A DNA stretch of 64,000 bases from Bostrychus sinensis (lineage: Eukaryota > Chordata > Actinopteri > Gobiiformes > Eleotridae), in NCBI GenBank assembly GCA_020698575.1, contig CM036244.1, positions 12,686,534 to 12,750,533 of the forward strand. The letters are read 5' to 3'. The position numbers were made by a program, and so were the translations under genes. Under the pieces are notes generated by a model. That model was not told the DNA's origin. It did not search any database and saw nothing but the letters and a program-made list of their open reading frames with translations. This document shows positions 45,366-55,401 of the stretch, piece after piece; position 1 is the stretch's first letter, and each line of letters starts with the position of its first letter.

Positions 45366-45962
45366 ATAAGAGCACATTTGTTTTTGTTTTTTTTGTTTTT
45401 TTTATTTGTATGTCTCCAATCCAAGGAGGTCCAACATCACAAAAAGAAAAAAAAGAAAAGATTAACCCCTTACCTAAAATGGCATTATAATGATCTGAAT
45501 GAAAGCTAAAGAGAATACTCACTAAACAAAGAAACTGTAAATGGTTAAATTTTTTTTATTTAATTTTATTTAATTTAATTTAATTTTATTTTATTTTTTT
45601 GACAACCAACGCTGATTTATCTTTGAACTTCAAATGAAAAAGTGACTCTTAACACAGGCCCATTGCTTAGCTTCAGTACTTTGTGGAACATCCTTTACAT
45701 TTTATAACTTTTAACAATCCAATCCACTTTATTTGTATAGCACATTAAATCAGCAAAAAACCTAACTAATGCTGGTAAAAAAAAACAAAAAATGGATTGA
45801 GGTAATTATTCCAAAATGACAATGCCATAAAGACAATGCATCAGTTTCACCTTTTCTAATATTTATATTTCACTTAACATAGTTGTACTAAAAAAGGATG
45901 CTATCTGAGATGACAGTCAGACAAAGCATGACTAAAAACACCATACGAGTGAACAGATTTGT
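45366..45962. other. No gene; simple T/A repeats and a SINE scrap
   Basis: T-rich runs (45384-45412), TTTTA/TTTAA repeats (45549-45600) and a SINE tail scrap AATCCACTTTATTTGTATAG at 45720-45765 like that at 545. Confidence 0.5.
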
Positions 45963-46135
45963 CTACTGGAGCTGAGGAGGCTGTTGTTTCTTGCGCAGGT
46001 TTTTGGAGATGAACGTGTCTTTCTGATGTCCCTCCGTCTCGCTTGAAGGATCCTGGGCGAGCTGAGTTTTTCTGTTGTTGACACCGTGCAGCCGCTCTGA
46101 GTGGATTTGATGTCTGCTGTCAGTTTGTCACACTT
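45963..46135 (-). other. Possible terminal exon, unrecognised
   Basis: On the minus strand a pyrimidine-rich stretch ending TTTATTCTTATAG (just above 46135) resembles a splice acceptor. Downstream, one frame is open for about 54 codons to a TAG at 45963-45965, with a charged, non-repetitive product (QTDSRHQIHSERLHG, then KDTFISKNLRKKQQPPQLQ). That frame has a stop at 46128-46130, so it would need the weaker acceptor CTGACAGCAG near 46114. From the better acceptor a different frame (KCDKLTADIKST) is open. GC at third positions is high. No family recognised. Confidence 0.25.
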
Positions 46136-46692
46136 CTATAAGAATAAAGCTTGGGCGGTGAGAGAGGCACAAGAAAGGCTTTTAAAAGAGTCAAAATAGG
46201 CTGCTGCACTGCTGTGTTGCCTTGTCTGTGACATTGTCTGATGTCTGAAGTGCAATTTCTGTATAATGCGCGTGAATATAAAAGATGCGTATGCAGGGAA
46301 AACAAAACATTTGACCCGATTTGACTTTGTAATAACAGAAAAACACCTGTGACCTCAGTCTGCTGCACAGGGGAATAACTGCAGGGCCTGGGGACAGATC
46401 ATATGAATGCTGCATCAATTACCTGTGTAATTGTCGGCAAGTGTGAACATCAGGGAAGGTTGAGGTTTTATTTTGAAAGGATTTTGATAATAGCTTGGAT
46501 GTAATTCGTGTAATTACTGAAATGCAATTATTTTAAAGTGCACAACCAGGTCTCACTTAAAAAAAAAAAAAATAAATAAATAAATAACTTAATGTGATTT
46601 GACACTAGTTCTAAACAATGGCCTAATACATTTTTTAGTTGTTTTTTTTTTTGTGTGTGTCTGTATTGTTATGCTGTTTTCACCCAGGTGTT
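46136..46692. other. No gene or recognised repeat
   Basis: Includes A-rich (AAATA)n at 46557-46587. Minus-strand frames of 75-82 codons near 46120-46418 are not recognised. Confidence 0.4.
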
Positions 46693-46696
46693 TTAA

Positions 46697-47203
46697 AGGG
46701 GCTATATGCTTTTATTTATTACTTAACCCAATATTGGTTGCTTCTAGAACAGCATTGCACGTTTTACAAACTTTCAAAACACTATCTGAATAAAAGAAAA
46801 TGTTTTTAATAGGTATTCTACTGGTGCCACAAAGAAACAGGTGAAGAGAGCAGCAGAGGGCAGCACAGAGCAGCAGAGAGTTGCAGTCTTTTGAACATAA
46901 TCAAAGGAAGAAAAAACTACAAAATGAAAAATCGCTGTGTGGAAACGCTGCTTTTTGGATAAATGAATGAGAGCACACTGGGGGTTTGTTGATTGGTCAG
47001 TGCTTCCTGGAGTGGGCGGAGGTTCGTGGGAGAGGCGGATGTTTGTGGAATTGAGCATTTTTAGGCTTTAGAATGGCCGAGCCAGAGAATAGAAGATAAA
47101 TTACACAGGCGTGAAAGAAGCAAAACACAACTTCAGGTATGTTTTAGATGAGGGAACATTATAACATTATATAGAAAAGTTGATTTTGCATAATATAGCC
47201 TCT
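46697..47203 (+). mobile_element. TTAA-type MITE, subfamily A, best copy
   Basis: Flanked by TTAA at 46693-46696 and 47204-47207. Left end AGGGGCTATATGC, right end GCATAATATAGCCTCT, inverted repeats. 507 bp. Contains all blocks of the subfamily: AGAACAGCATTGCACGTTTT, AGAGAGCAGCAGAGGGCAGC, TTGATTGGTCAGTGCTTCC and CTTCAGGTATGTTTTAGATG. Non-coding. Target and end type suggest Kolobok or piggyBac mobilisation (inference). Confidence 0.75.
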
Positions 47204-47207
47204 TTAA

Positions 47208-47344
47208 GAAACTGGAAGGAGGAAACTGGAAAGCCTAGATACAGGACATGACCAAGTTAAAACCATTTTAGAAACAACTGAGTGGTTGCTGTTCAAAATC
47301 AGATATGTTTTGCGTTACATTTTCAGCAAGTGTTCTCAAGCTAC
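47208..47344. other. Short unclassified interval
   Basis: Nothing recognised. Confidence 0.5.
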
Positions 47345-47420
47345 GAGGAATCACAGCACAGTGTACTCCCAAGCTTGGATAAATAGGTTTTACATCAGAT
47401 GCCTTTCCTGATCTCTCTGT
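47345..47420. mobile_element. Chimeric family D fragment
   Basis: CCCAAGCTTGGATAAATAGG is in plus orientation, but the next piece, GTTTTACATCAGATGCCTTT and CCTGA, is the minus orientation of the adjacent tail part. So two halves lie inverted to each other. Confidence 0.5.
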
Positions 47421-48411
47421 CATTTCAGAGCAGGAATCACGAGAAGGCAGATGCTGTTGCTGTGCCGACCTGGGAGAGAAAATACAGAAGTAAAGGAACA
47501 CCATGTAACAAATTGTTGATATTACACCAAGTGGGACAACAAGAGGAAAAGTTTGAGTCCTAACACAGAGCCCTTTTGCACTCCTTTATTCCAGATGTGT
47601 ATGTGAGGGATTACTGATTACTCTAACAAACTGCTCACTGGTGAGTACAAATTAAATCAAATGCTTTCTAATCAGGTTTTAATGCATGTTGTAGCCTCTG
47701 AAGATTATCGCATCTAAAGCTGTGATATGATCTAACTGGGCAAATGAAAAGACAAGTCCACTGTACTGTGATATGTCCATATGGGAAATCTTCAGACATT
47801 CATTCAGATTATTAATGTAATTAATCTCCTTATAAATGGACTAATATATAACTTGCATGAGGCTATACCCAGTGTTATCGGGCAGGACGACTTCTGTTAG
47901 ATAATGTTATTAGGAGAATCCCCAGAGTTTGTTAATATCAACCATCACCGCAACACACCTCACTTTGTTATTTCTAACTCATGTATTATGAACGTCATGA
48001 TAGCTGCAGTGATAACAATCTAATGATAATCCAATATATATGCTAATTCCTCTCAGCCACACTAAGAATGATGTTTTTAAAATGCATTATTAATACATTT
48101 ACGTTGGGACCAAAGCAGACGTCGGCTCTGATGATCACAGTTAACACAAACAAGCTTAACTCTTTTAGACTCATCAAAGTTCGAGGCTCTTTGAAATGGA
48201 TCAGGGAAATGGAAATCAGATTTGGACTTAGGGAAAAGTACAAAGAAAAGTCCTGGGACCGTCACTGAATGTTGTTGGATTCATTTTATGCACATTACAC
48301 TGTTTGGCTGTTTTTGAAGCCATAAAAACATGCAAGTGACTAATACAGCTGTGCTTTGTAATATCTACACCTATTGTTTTTTACTACACTTTTTCACAGT
48401 ACTTTATAAAG
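47421..48411. other. Unique AT-rich interval
   Basis: No repeat hallmark between 47620 and 48260. Contains several homeodomain-like words (ATTAATGTAATTAATC at 47811). Opposing frames of about 66 codons at 48043-48268 are unrecognised. Confidence 0.4.
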
Positions 48412-48869
48412 GAAGGTGGAAGAAGTATAAGTAAAAGTACTGTTACTTTAAAATAATAGTACTCAAGTAGAGGCAAAAGTACTCAACAAAAGTATTACTT
48501 CAGTAAAACTAAAAAGTATTAGTGTGAAGTGTATTTAAGTAGAAAGTACTTACTACTATTACTAATAAACTACTACTACCACAACTAATACAACCCACTT
48601 TGCTGCCAAGGTCAGAAAGTATTCTCAAAATGATTTAGTAGAAGTAGGTGTATGTTTTTTAAAACATATTATACTTTTACAGTGCTGAATAACCTGAGAT
48701 GGAAGAAGTGCTTCAACTCTGTATTCAATTAAAAGTCTCTATACTTTAAACCAATACCCAAGTAGAAGTAAAAGTACTTGAGTATAAGTGTGTGTAGAGT
48801 AAATTTTACTTACTGTAGTAAGAAAGTACTTACTGCTAGTATCACTACTATAACTTCTAATACTACTGT
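48412..48869 (+). mobile_element. TACTCAAGTA-type element, left part (duplicated)
   Basis: GGAAGGTGGAAGAAGTATAA then AGTAAAAGTACTGTTACTTT. A second head, GAGATGGAAGAAGTGCTTCA, occurs at 48697 followed again by CAAGTAGAAGTAAAAGTACT, so the left part is present twice. The probable right end is at 49430-49480. Confidence 0.5.
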
Positions 48870-49262
48870 TACTGCTCATTTCTATTTATAAAGCCCAATA
48901 TCACAACAGCAGGCGCCTCAAAGAGCTTTACAAACAATTAGTTACACAATCAAACATGGACACACAATAAAAAATGGACACACAATCATGAGAACACAAT
49001 CAAACATAAACTCAAAATCAAACATAAAGACACCATCAAACATAAACTTACAATCAAAGATAAAGACACAATCAAACATGAACACACAATCAAACATGAA
49101 CACACAATCAAATATAAAGACACAATCAAACAAAGACACAATTAAACATAAACACACAATCAAACAATAACTAAACTAAACAGTCCCAGGACATCCCCTT
49201 TCCTTAGACCCTCTTTCTCCTAAACTCCTAAAAAACCCAGCTGTCCAGCTGTGGGTTATAAA
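48870..49262 (-). mobile_element. L2-like LINE tail with internal minisatellite
   Basis: ATTTATAAAGCCCAATATCA and AAAGAGCTTTACAAACAATT (reverse of the LINE tail), then the tandem block, then CCTTAGACCCTCTTTCTCCT and CTAAAAAACCCAGCTG. It splits the TACTCAAGTA-type element. Confidence 0.65.
48946..49165 (+). repeat. ~18-bp minisatellite
   Basis: Tandem variants of ACACAATCAAACATGAAC, about twelve units, almost free of G. The seed motif exists in the related tail at 18225-18265 without expansion. Frames through it on both strands are artefacts. Confidence 0.9.
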
Positions 49263-49399
49263 AAGAACTACAAATACCACTGCTGCTAACGTTACAAATC
49301 AATCCACTTTGCCACCGAGGTCAAAAAATACTTTCACTCTGTAACATTTATTCTCCTCCAAAATAAACACAAGCAAAAATAAATGTATGTTTTTGAAAT

Positions 49400-49480
49400 C
49401 TTACTCCTTAATAACATTTTTTTGTGTACTAAATTACTTGAGTAAAAGTATCTTTAAGTACCTTTCACCGCTGTTCATAA
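49400..49480 (+). mobile_element. TACTCAAGTA-type element, right part
   Basis: AAATTACTTGAGTAAAAGTA and CTTTAAGTACCTTTCACCGC, the inverted counterpart of the left end at 48412. Confidence 0.5.
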
Positions 49481-49494
49481 CAAAGACATATTTA

Positions 49495-49524
49495 ATTTAT
49501 ATATATATATATATTTTTTTTTTC
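49495..49524 (+). repeat. (TA)n plus poly-T
   Basis: TATATATATATATA followed by ten T. Confidence 0.9.
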
Positions 49525-49636
49525 CCTTCTGCAACAGACACTGTGGCGTTTGATCAGAATTGCATTTGCACAAAGAGCTGACATGCCATCACCCAGGGGC
49601 CGAGGGAAGAAAAAGACTGAGAGGAGGGCTATTTTC

Positions 49637-49671
49637 AAACTTCACTTCAACTTTGTGTTGAAGTGAAGTTT
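49637..49671. repeat. Perfect 15-bp hairpin
   Basis: AAACTTCACTTCAAC and its exact complement GTTGAAGTGAAGTTT around TTTGT. Confidence 0.9.
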
Positions 49672-50183
49672 AAAGAAGTCAAAGGGAATGATTGCAGCTC
49701 AGCGTGGTGTAGCGCGGTCCGCTGCGGCGTGCCTTTTGTACGGCGAGCCGACACCACGTTTTTCAAGTTGAAATTCACTGTGGATATATTGAAAATGTAT
49801 GGTATCTTTTCAAGTCCGCTCGAGCCGTTAGCCTTTGGTGAAAGATTTATTAACTCTACAGATGCCTGACTCGCTGTAATTCATGCATTGTAAAGTGGAG
49901 ATTAAGGGAATAGGATGTAGACATAAAAAGATACAATACATTATTAATATCGCCACAGTGAATCTTTTAAATTTGAAAGTTAGAAATGGTAGTAGCAGCA
50001 GTTGTAGTAGTAATATTTACATCTGACTTTTAACCAAATGCATGTTAAAATGACTCAAAAAGATCCAAAAGCTGAGACTGTATTTTAAAAGTTCAAATTC
50101 ACTGGATATATTGAAAATGCATAGTATCTTTTTGAGTCAGCTTGAGCCTTTAGTGAAAGATTTATTAACTCTACAGATGCCTC

Positions 50184-50545
50184 TAGGGCTGCAACAATGA
50201 ATCAAATTAATTAACTATTAACTAATTTGGTAATCGATTATTCACTATCCGGAGTATTCATAGTCTTTGAAACATGCCGTGTGCAGAGAGAAGAGGGTTC
50301 TTACTAAGACAGAGCAGTAAAGTGACAAGAACAATAAAAGAAAATGTCAGTTTTTGTTTTTTTTATGATGAAAAAACATCCTCCAGTAAGATACTTGTAG
50401 CTTTGTCTTCCAGCTAGGCCAGCAGGTATCATCATCAGCATATATCAACACTCACACTTCACTATCCAATTATAAATCAATGATTAAAAAAAAAAAAAAA
50501 TGACAAATTAATTGATTATCAAAGAAATCAATAGCTGCAGCTCTT
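50184..50545. mobile_element. hAT-type MITE inserted in copy 2
   Basis: Starts TAGGGCTGCAACAATGA and ends AATAGCTGCAGCTCTT, imperfect inverted repeats of a well-known hAT terminus. Flanks GATGCCTC and CATGCCTG agree at 6 of 8 positions. Contains TTGGTAATCGATTATTC and AATTAATTGATTATC. 362 bp, non-coding. Confidence 0.75.
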
Positions 50546-50660
50546 CATGCCTGACACTTTTGCTTTAGATCTTACAGTTTTGGACATTTTACATACGTGT
50601 AATTTGTATATTGTAAAGTGGAGATTGCAGGATAGGGGTTCTCACTTAAAAAGATACCAT

Positions 50661-51423
50661 CCATCGAGCTTCCTTCACTTTATCTTGGGCCAGGTCATGG
50701 GGGCAGCAATCTAAGCAGGGATACCCAGACTTCCCTCTTCCTGGACACTTCCTCCAGTTCCCCCAGAGGAACCCTAAGGCGTTCCCAGGCCAGCCGAGGG
50801 ACATAGTCCTTTCTAGGAAGGCGTCCAGGAGGCATCCGAAACAGATGCCCGAGTCACCTCAGCTGGCTTCTGTCAATACAGAGGAGTAGCAGCTCTACTC
50901 TGAGCCCCTCCTGAGTGACCGACATCCTCACCCTATCCCTAAAGGAGCACCCAGCCACCCTGCGGAGGAAACTCATCTCGGTCGCTTGTATCCGGGATCT
51001 TGTCCTTTCGGTCATGACCGGAAAGATCCTGACCACAGGTGAGAGTTCGAACGTAGATTGACTGTAAATCGAGAGCTTTGCCTTTCAGCTCAACTCCTTC
51101 TTCACTACAACAAACCGATACAACGACCGCATTACTGCAGACGCTACATTGATCCTCCTGTCAGTCTCACGCTCCATCCTTCCCTCACTCGTGAACAAGA
51201 TCCTGAGATACTTAAACTCCTCCACTTGAGGCAGGAACTCTCCTCCAACCTGGAGAGGGAAAGCCATCCTTTTCCATTCGAGACACTGGCCTCAGACTTG
51301 GAGGTGCAGATTCTCATTCCAGCTGCTTCACAATCGGCTGCAAACCGCCCCAGTGCACACTGAAGGTCCTGGTTTGATGAAGCCAACAGGACAACATCGT
51401 CCGCAAAAAGCAGAGATGAAATC
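50661..51423 (-). pseudogene. 5'-truncated RTE/Rex3-like LINE
   Basis: Minus-strand pieces in order are LLFADDVVLLASS (the catalytic F/YADD motif), DLQCALGRFAADCEAAGMR, then in another frame PLQVGGEFLPQVEEFKYLRI and AVMRSLYRFVVVKKELS. These are followed by MTERTRSRIQATEMSFLRRV and a degenerate C-terminus. Frameshifts separate them, and part of the conserved LTYGHE region is missing. The tail ends in GATGG repeats. Flanks AAAAGATACCAT (50649-50660) and AAAAGAAACCAT (51424-51435) look like a 12-bp target duplication with one mismatch. Confidence 0.8.
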
Positions 51424-51830
51424 AAAAGAAACCATACATTTCCAATATATCCACAGTGAATCTCACATTTCCAAAATTGAAAGTTAGTAACAATAGTAGT
51501 AGTAGTTGTAGTAGTAATATTTAATTTGACCAAAAAGTATTAGTCACTAAATTCATGTTACCACATCCAAAAAGATCCAAACCATAAATTTGAGACCCCT
51601 TTTTCAAGCTAAGACTGCAGTTTAAAAGTTTAAGTTTATTGTGGTTATATTGATAATGTGTGGTATGTTTTCATGTCAGCTTGAGCCTTAGCCTTTATTG
51701 AAAGATGTATTAACTCTCTTGGTTCATATTTAAGTATTTAACATTTAACGCACATGTGATCCATCTGTTGTAAAGTGAAGATTGAGGGCATGGGGTCCAA
51801 TCGGATCGCTTAACACCTCCTCTTTAGGAC

Positions 51831-52471
51831 GCTAAATTAAGTGTTCTGGCTAGTTAATTTTTTATTAACTTAGCGTGCAAGAGTCATTAAAGCAGCTTGC
51901 TGAAAATCTGCAGTAGCAGGAAAAGTGGACATTAAGACCAGAGACTGTATGTAATGCGTGGAGATTAATGGCCATAAACGCCAACACATCGATTCTTAAC
52001 CTTTCTAATGTGGTGTCAAAACGATTGGAGAGACATTAAAATTCGGCTTGTACATTCACGGACTGGATGTGAGGATTTGAACCTGGGCCGATGGGATTAG
52101 CTGCTGTGTGACCTCTAGATTTCCTCATTTGGCTAGTGTTCAGCTGCTGATTATTTACAATGCATTTCTCTTGACATCAAAAAGCAAAGTCTGGTTTAAT
52201 GAGATGGAGCATTTTCTATTTGGCAAGCTGCTCAACAAAGCTCAAATCTGGTCATGGCAACCTTTGCTTGAGCGAAGAGAAGATACTGCACAGGAAATCA
52301 GGTGGGATTTCCACTGAATAAATTTAACTAAATCTCTTTACCCTTGTAGCATGTTTGGCCGAGAGCAGTAAAATCTCCAGATCTGAGACGTGCACGCTTT
52401 TTTCAGGGGTGAGATTTGATCCTGACAAAATGCTTCAGGTTGAACCGTCTGTCATGTCATTAGCTGGTTAT
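51831..52471. other. No gene or recognised repeat
   Basis: Non-repetitive, AT-rich. Nothing identified. Confidence 0.45.
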
Positions 52472-52473
52472 AA

Positions 52474-52510
<37 letters not shown>
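52472..52510 (+). repeat. (ATT)n microsatellite
   Basis: About 12 ATT units. Confidence 0.95.
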
Positions 52511-52512
<2 letters not shown>

Positions 52513-53164
52513 TTCACTCCTCAGTCAAACTCGGTGGTTGTGAGCTACCTCTGCAGACAAAGCTCTTTTCCTATTCTATACAAAGAAGTTAGTCTGGTAT
52601 CCCGTGGGTAACATTTAGTTTCTGTGGGAGAACAATGACAGGTGGAGTAACCAATCAGAGAAACAAAGGGCGGGAAATAAGCAGTGCACCACTGACCCAA
52701 ACATTTTTTATTTATTTTTTCATAAAACACCAGAATACAGCATATTATGAGCAGCTCTGTGCTTATTCCTGATAGGGAATTTTTTTTATGCATTTACTGA
52801 TGCGTTACATCAGATGCCAAGGGGACTTAACTGTTCATAAAATGGCAACAAGACGCCAAAAAAAAAAAAAAAAATCACAAAGAAAACTAGACAATATCGC
52901 AGACTTCAAGAGAACCAAAAGGTGGTAAAGAAAAGCGCTAAACGCCGTTAATCAGGTGAGAGAAGTTATTCAGTTAGCTCAGTAGCTAGCGCTACCTTGG
53001 TTAGATCTTCCCGCTTTCATAAAATGCACTGCAGATAAATGACTGTGATTGGCCAGTTCCAAATCAAATTGGAGAAATGCTTCGCTCGGAGAGGGAACCA
53101 GACTGTCCTGCTTGGGAAAAGCAAGTAGGAGAGTTTGGCTCACCAGGCTACAGCTGCCCAGAGG
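52511..53164. other. No gene; poly-A inside
   Basis: A tract at 52858-52875. No recognisable element or protein. Confidence 0.45.
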
Positions 53165-53357
53165 CAGACTGACTGAAGAGTGGATGCCATTTTGCACCTA
53201 CAGCCTCTCCGACCACCACCAAACACACAATCACACTAACACATTTATACATCGACAGAGTGTCTTGCCCAAGGACACGACAGTATGCAATGTCAGTAGC
53301 GAGGATTGCACCACAAAGCTAAGTAGGTGACTATCTCCACCGACTGAGCTGCTGCCA
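53165..53357 (-). mobile_element. tRNA-derived SINE, minus strand
   Basis: ACACATTTATACATCGACAG, GTGTCTTGCCCAAGGACACG, B box CGAGGATTGCACC and head CGACTGAGCTGCTGCCAC, the reverse of the 21538 family. 3' end replaced by a diverged segment. Confidence 0.7.
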
Positions 53358-53504
53358 CACTCACATACAGTACAGTAGTATTATACCTTACCAGGAAGCA
53401 TGTTGACAGCTCTACCACTCAAACTTGTCCCTTTAGGCTGCTATCAGGAGTCACCTCATCCAATCATTTACAAAAAGAATTTGGCTTTAAAGTTACCCCA
53501 GAGG
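53358..53504. other. Short unclassified interval
   Basis: Nothing recognised. Confidence 0.5.
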
Positions 53505-53560
53505 CCCCTTTCCATTTATCACAGCTTGGGACTGGCACAATTAGTGACTGGAGTTTTCTA
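53505..53560 (-). mobile_element. SINE tail scrap, family D
   Basis: TTTCCATTTATCACAGCTTG and GGACTGGCACAA. Confidence 0.5.
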
Positions 53561-53756
53561 ATCACTGATTGTCTGCATGAAAGACCACTTTACTAATATT
53601 GAATATATGAATAGATTTTAAGACTCACTATATCTGACATGTTAAATAGTGTTGCGTTAACTTTGAATGTGCAGTACTTCAAAATTATTACAATGTGGCC
53701 TGATAAGTAAGAGAATAGCTTGACTGCCCCATGCAGCAGGGCTTGTCCCAGCAAGA

Positions 53757-54015
53757 GGGGCGGCCATAGCTCAGATGGTAGAGCTGTTCATCCACTATCC
53801 AGAAGGTTGGCAGCTCAAACCCCCACTTCCACCTTTGAATACTGTTATAGTGTCCTCAGGCAAGACACTTGACCCTCCTTGCTCCCAATGTCAGTGCACG
53901 CTAATGTATGAATGTGTGCGTGTTTGTGAATGGGTGAATATAAATATAATGTAAATGTAAGGTACATTGAGTGCCCATGAAGGTAGAAAAGCGCTGTACT
54001 GTGTAAATGTGACCA
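53757..54015 (+). mobile_element. Complete tRNA-derived SINE
   Basis: Head GGGGCGGCCATAGCTCAGAT, B box GGTTGGCAGCTCAAACCC, body AGTGTCCTCAGGCAAGACAC and 3' part GAATGTGTGCGTGTTTGTGA with AGAAAAGCGCTGTACTGTG. Same family as 21538. Confidence 0.8.
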
Positions 54016-54029
54016 TTTGCTATTTGGAG

Positions 54030-54110
54030 GGCCATACACAGAGATATACACTGACAAACAACCATTCACTCTCACAGTCATCCACTAGGGGCAATTTAGA
54101 TTTCATCTTG
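54030..54110 (-). mobile_element. Family C repeat scrap
   Basis: ACAACCATTCACTCTCACAG and CCACTAGGGGCAATTTAGAT. Confidence 0.55.
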
Positions 54111-55395
54111 ATGCCTGTATTCAGTACAGTTCAACTCCAAGTTAAGGAGCACTAAGGGTTGAAAAAAGACCAATTCTAAGACACATCTAATGGTCAGATA
54201 ATAAGTAAAATAACATTCATTGACATTGCTACATTTTACCAGTGTGCTAAAATTCTCAAACAATATTTATCTGGAAAAAGTTTGAGAAAGTAATTGAAAC
54301 TATGTCTAGGGAAGAGAAAAGGGTTGTTTCACAGACATTCTGATTGACTTCCTCCCTCTAAGCAACATGCTCGCTGAATACTAAAACACTTTTGACATTC
54401 TACATAAAAAGTGTTTGTTGGAAAGTTCTTGAGAGGCATTAAACAAAGATCAATGCAGGATATTGTCAGTCGTCTATTGAGTGACAGCTCCAGCACTGAT
54501 TAGCACGAAGTGTCCCTGTAGGAAACACTTGATAGATTACCAAGGCTGTATCATTACCTAAACTTCCTGCTTTAAATTGTGATTAATGCCTTCTGCATTA
54601 ATCTGCCTTAAATACCTCCTTTCCTTATTCTTTATAGTCACCAATGCAATGACTCATAAATCCTACACAATAAAACATAAATAACATATCAAGTGCGGGA
54701 TATTTTATCCTTTTATGAAAAATACAAACTCATTTTGACAGGCAGGTGGTCATAATGTTATGCCTTATTGGTGTATATTATACTCAATATGTATTTTTGA
54801 GGGAGATCTGTGCTTTACTTTGAGGCCAGACACTGACAATAATGGTTGATTTTGTGAATAGTTGAGCTGAACCCAGGAGTCTTTTATCTGCTGTCTGCCT
54901 CTCATCCCAATCAAACAACACAACCGACCAAAACAAACACCCTCTCTCTCCGGCGGGACGGCCTGCCTTCTGGGTCACTGCTCCGATGAAAACAAAACCT
55001 TGACACACGCCGGTCCACACACAAGCAAACACTCAACATGAATTATACAAAGGGGAGGACTGGTCTAATAAACCTCTCATGGAGTGTTTGAGTAACCTAA
55101 TGAACCTGGAGTAAAGTACGACTGAGCCAACACAATATTTCATCAAAATGGTGTCACAGGATACTTCCTTATCTACAAAGCTAACTTGTTCTTGTTCCTA
55201 AGCAAAATGTCCTGACATTTTTGCAGGAGCCACATGTTTATCAGGTCAGCAGTCTTATATTGGCTGGCCTTCATTTATTTGTAAATCAAATCACATCAAA
55301 TAAAACACCCTTTTCTCTTTACTTTTAACAGAGTAAATCAATACAGTTTTAGGTCTTAAGCTACTCCACACTATGTATTTTTACACAGCATATGC
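54111..55395. other. No gene or recognised repeat
   Basis: AT-rich, with a GC-richer patch 54880-55020. The minus-strand frame of 82 codons there is unrecognised. Confidence 0.45.
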
Positions 55396-55401
55396 AAGTT
55401 C

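Larger units (their letters stand above)
49750..51830 (+). repeat. Three tandem copies of a ~315-410 bp unique sequence, with nested insertions
   Basis: The block ATATATTGAAAATG...GAAAGATTTATTAACTCTAC...TTGTAAAGTGGAGATT...CACAGTGAATC...GTAGTAGTAATATTTA recurs. Anchor GAAAGAT(T/G)TATTAACTCT starts at about 49841, 50156 and 51701. Copy 2 is interrupted by a hAT element (50184-50545) and a LINE (50661-51423). Each copy has an AGT-rich triplet tract. Copy 1 has a small deletion relative to copies 2 and 3. Non-coding; function unknown. Confidence 0.8.

Noticed and set aside
48942..49170. Open frames on both strands with repetitive peptides
   Set aside because: Both come from the 18-bp minisatellite, whose unit length is a multiple of three.
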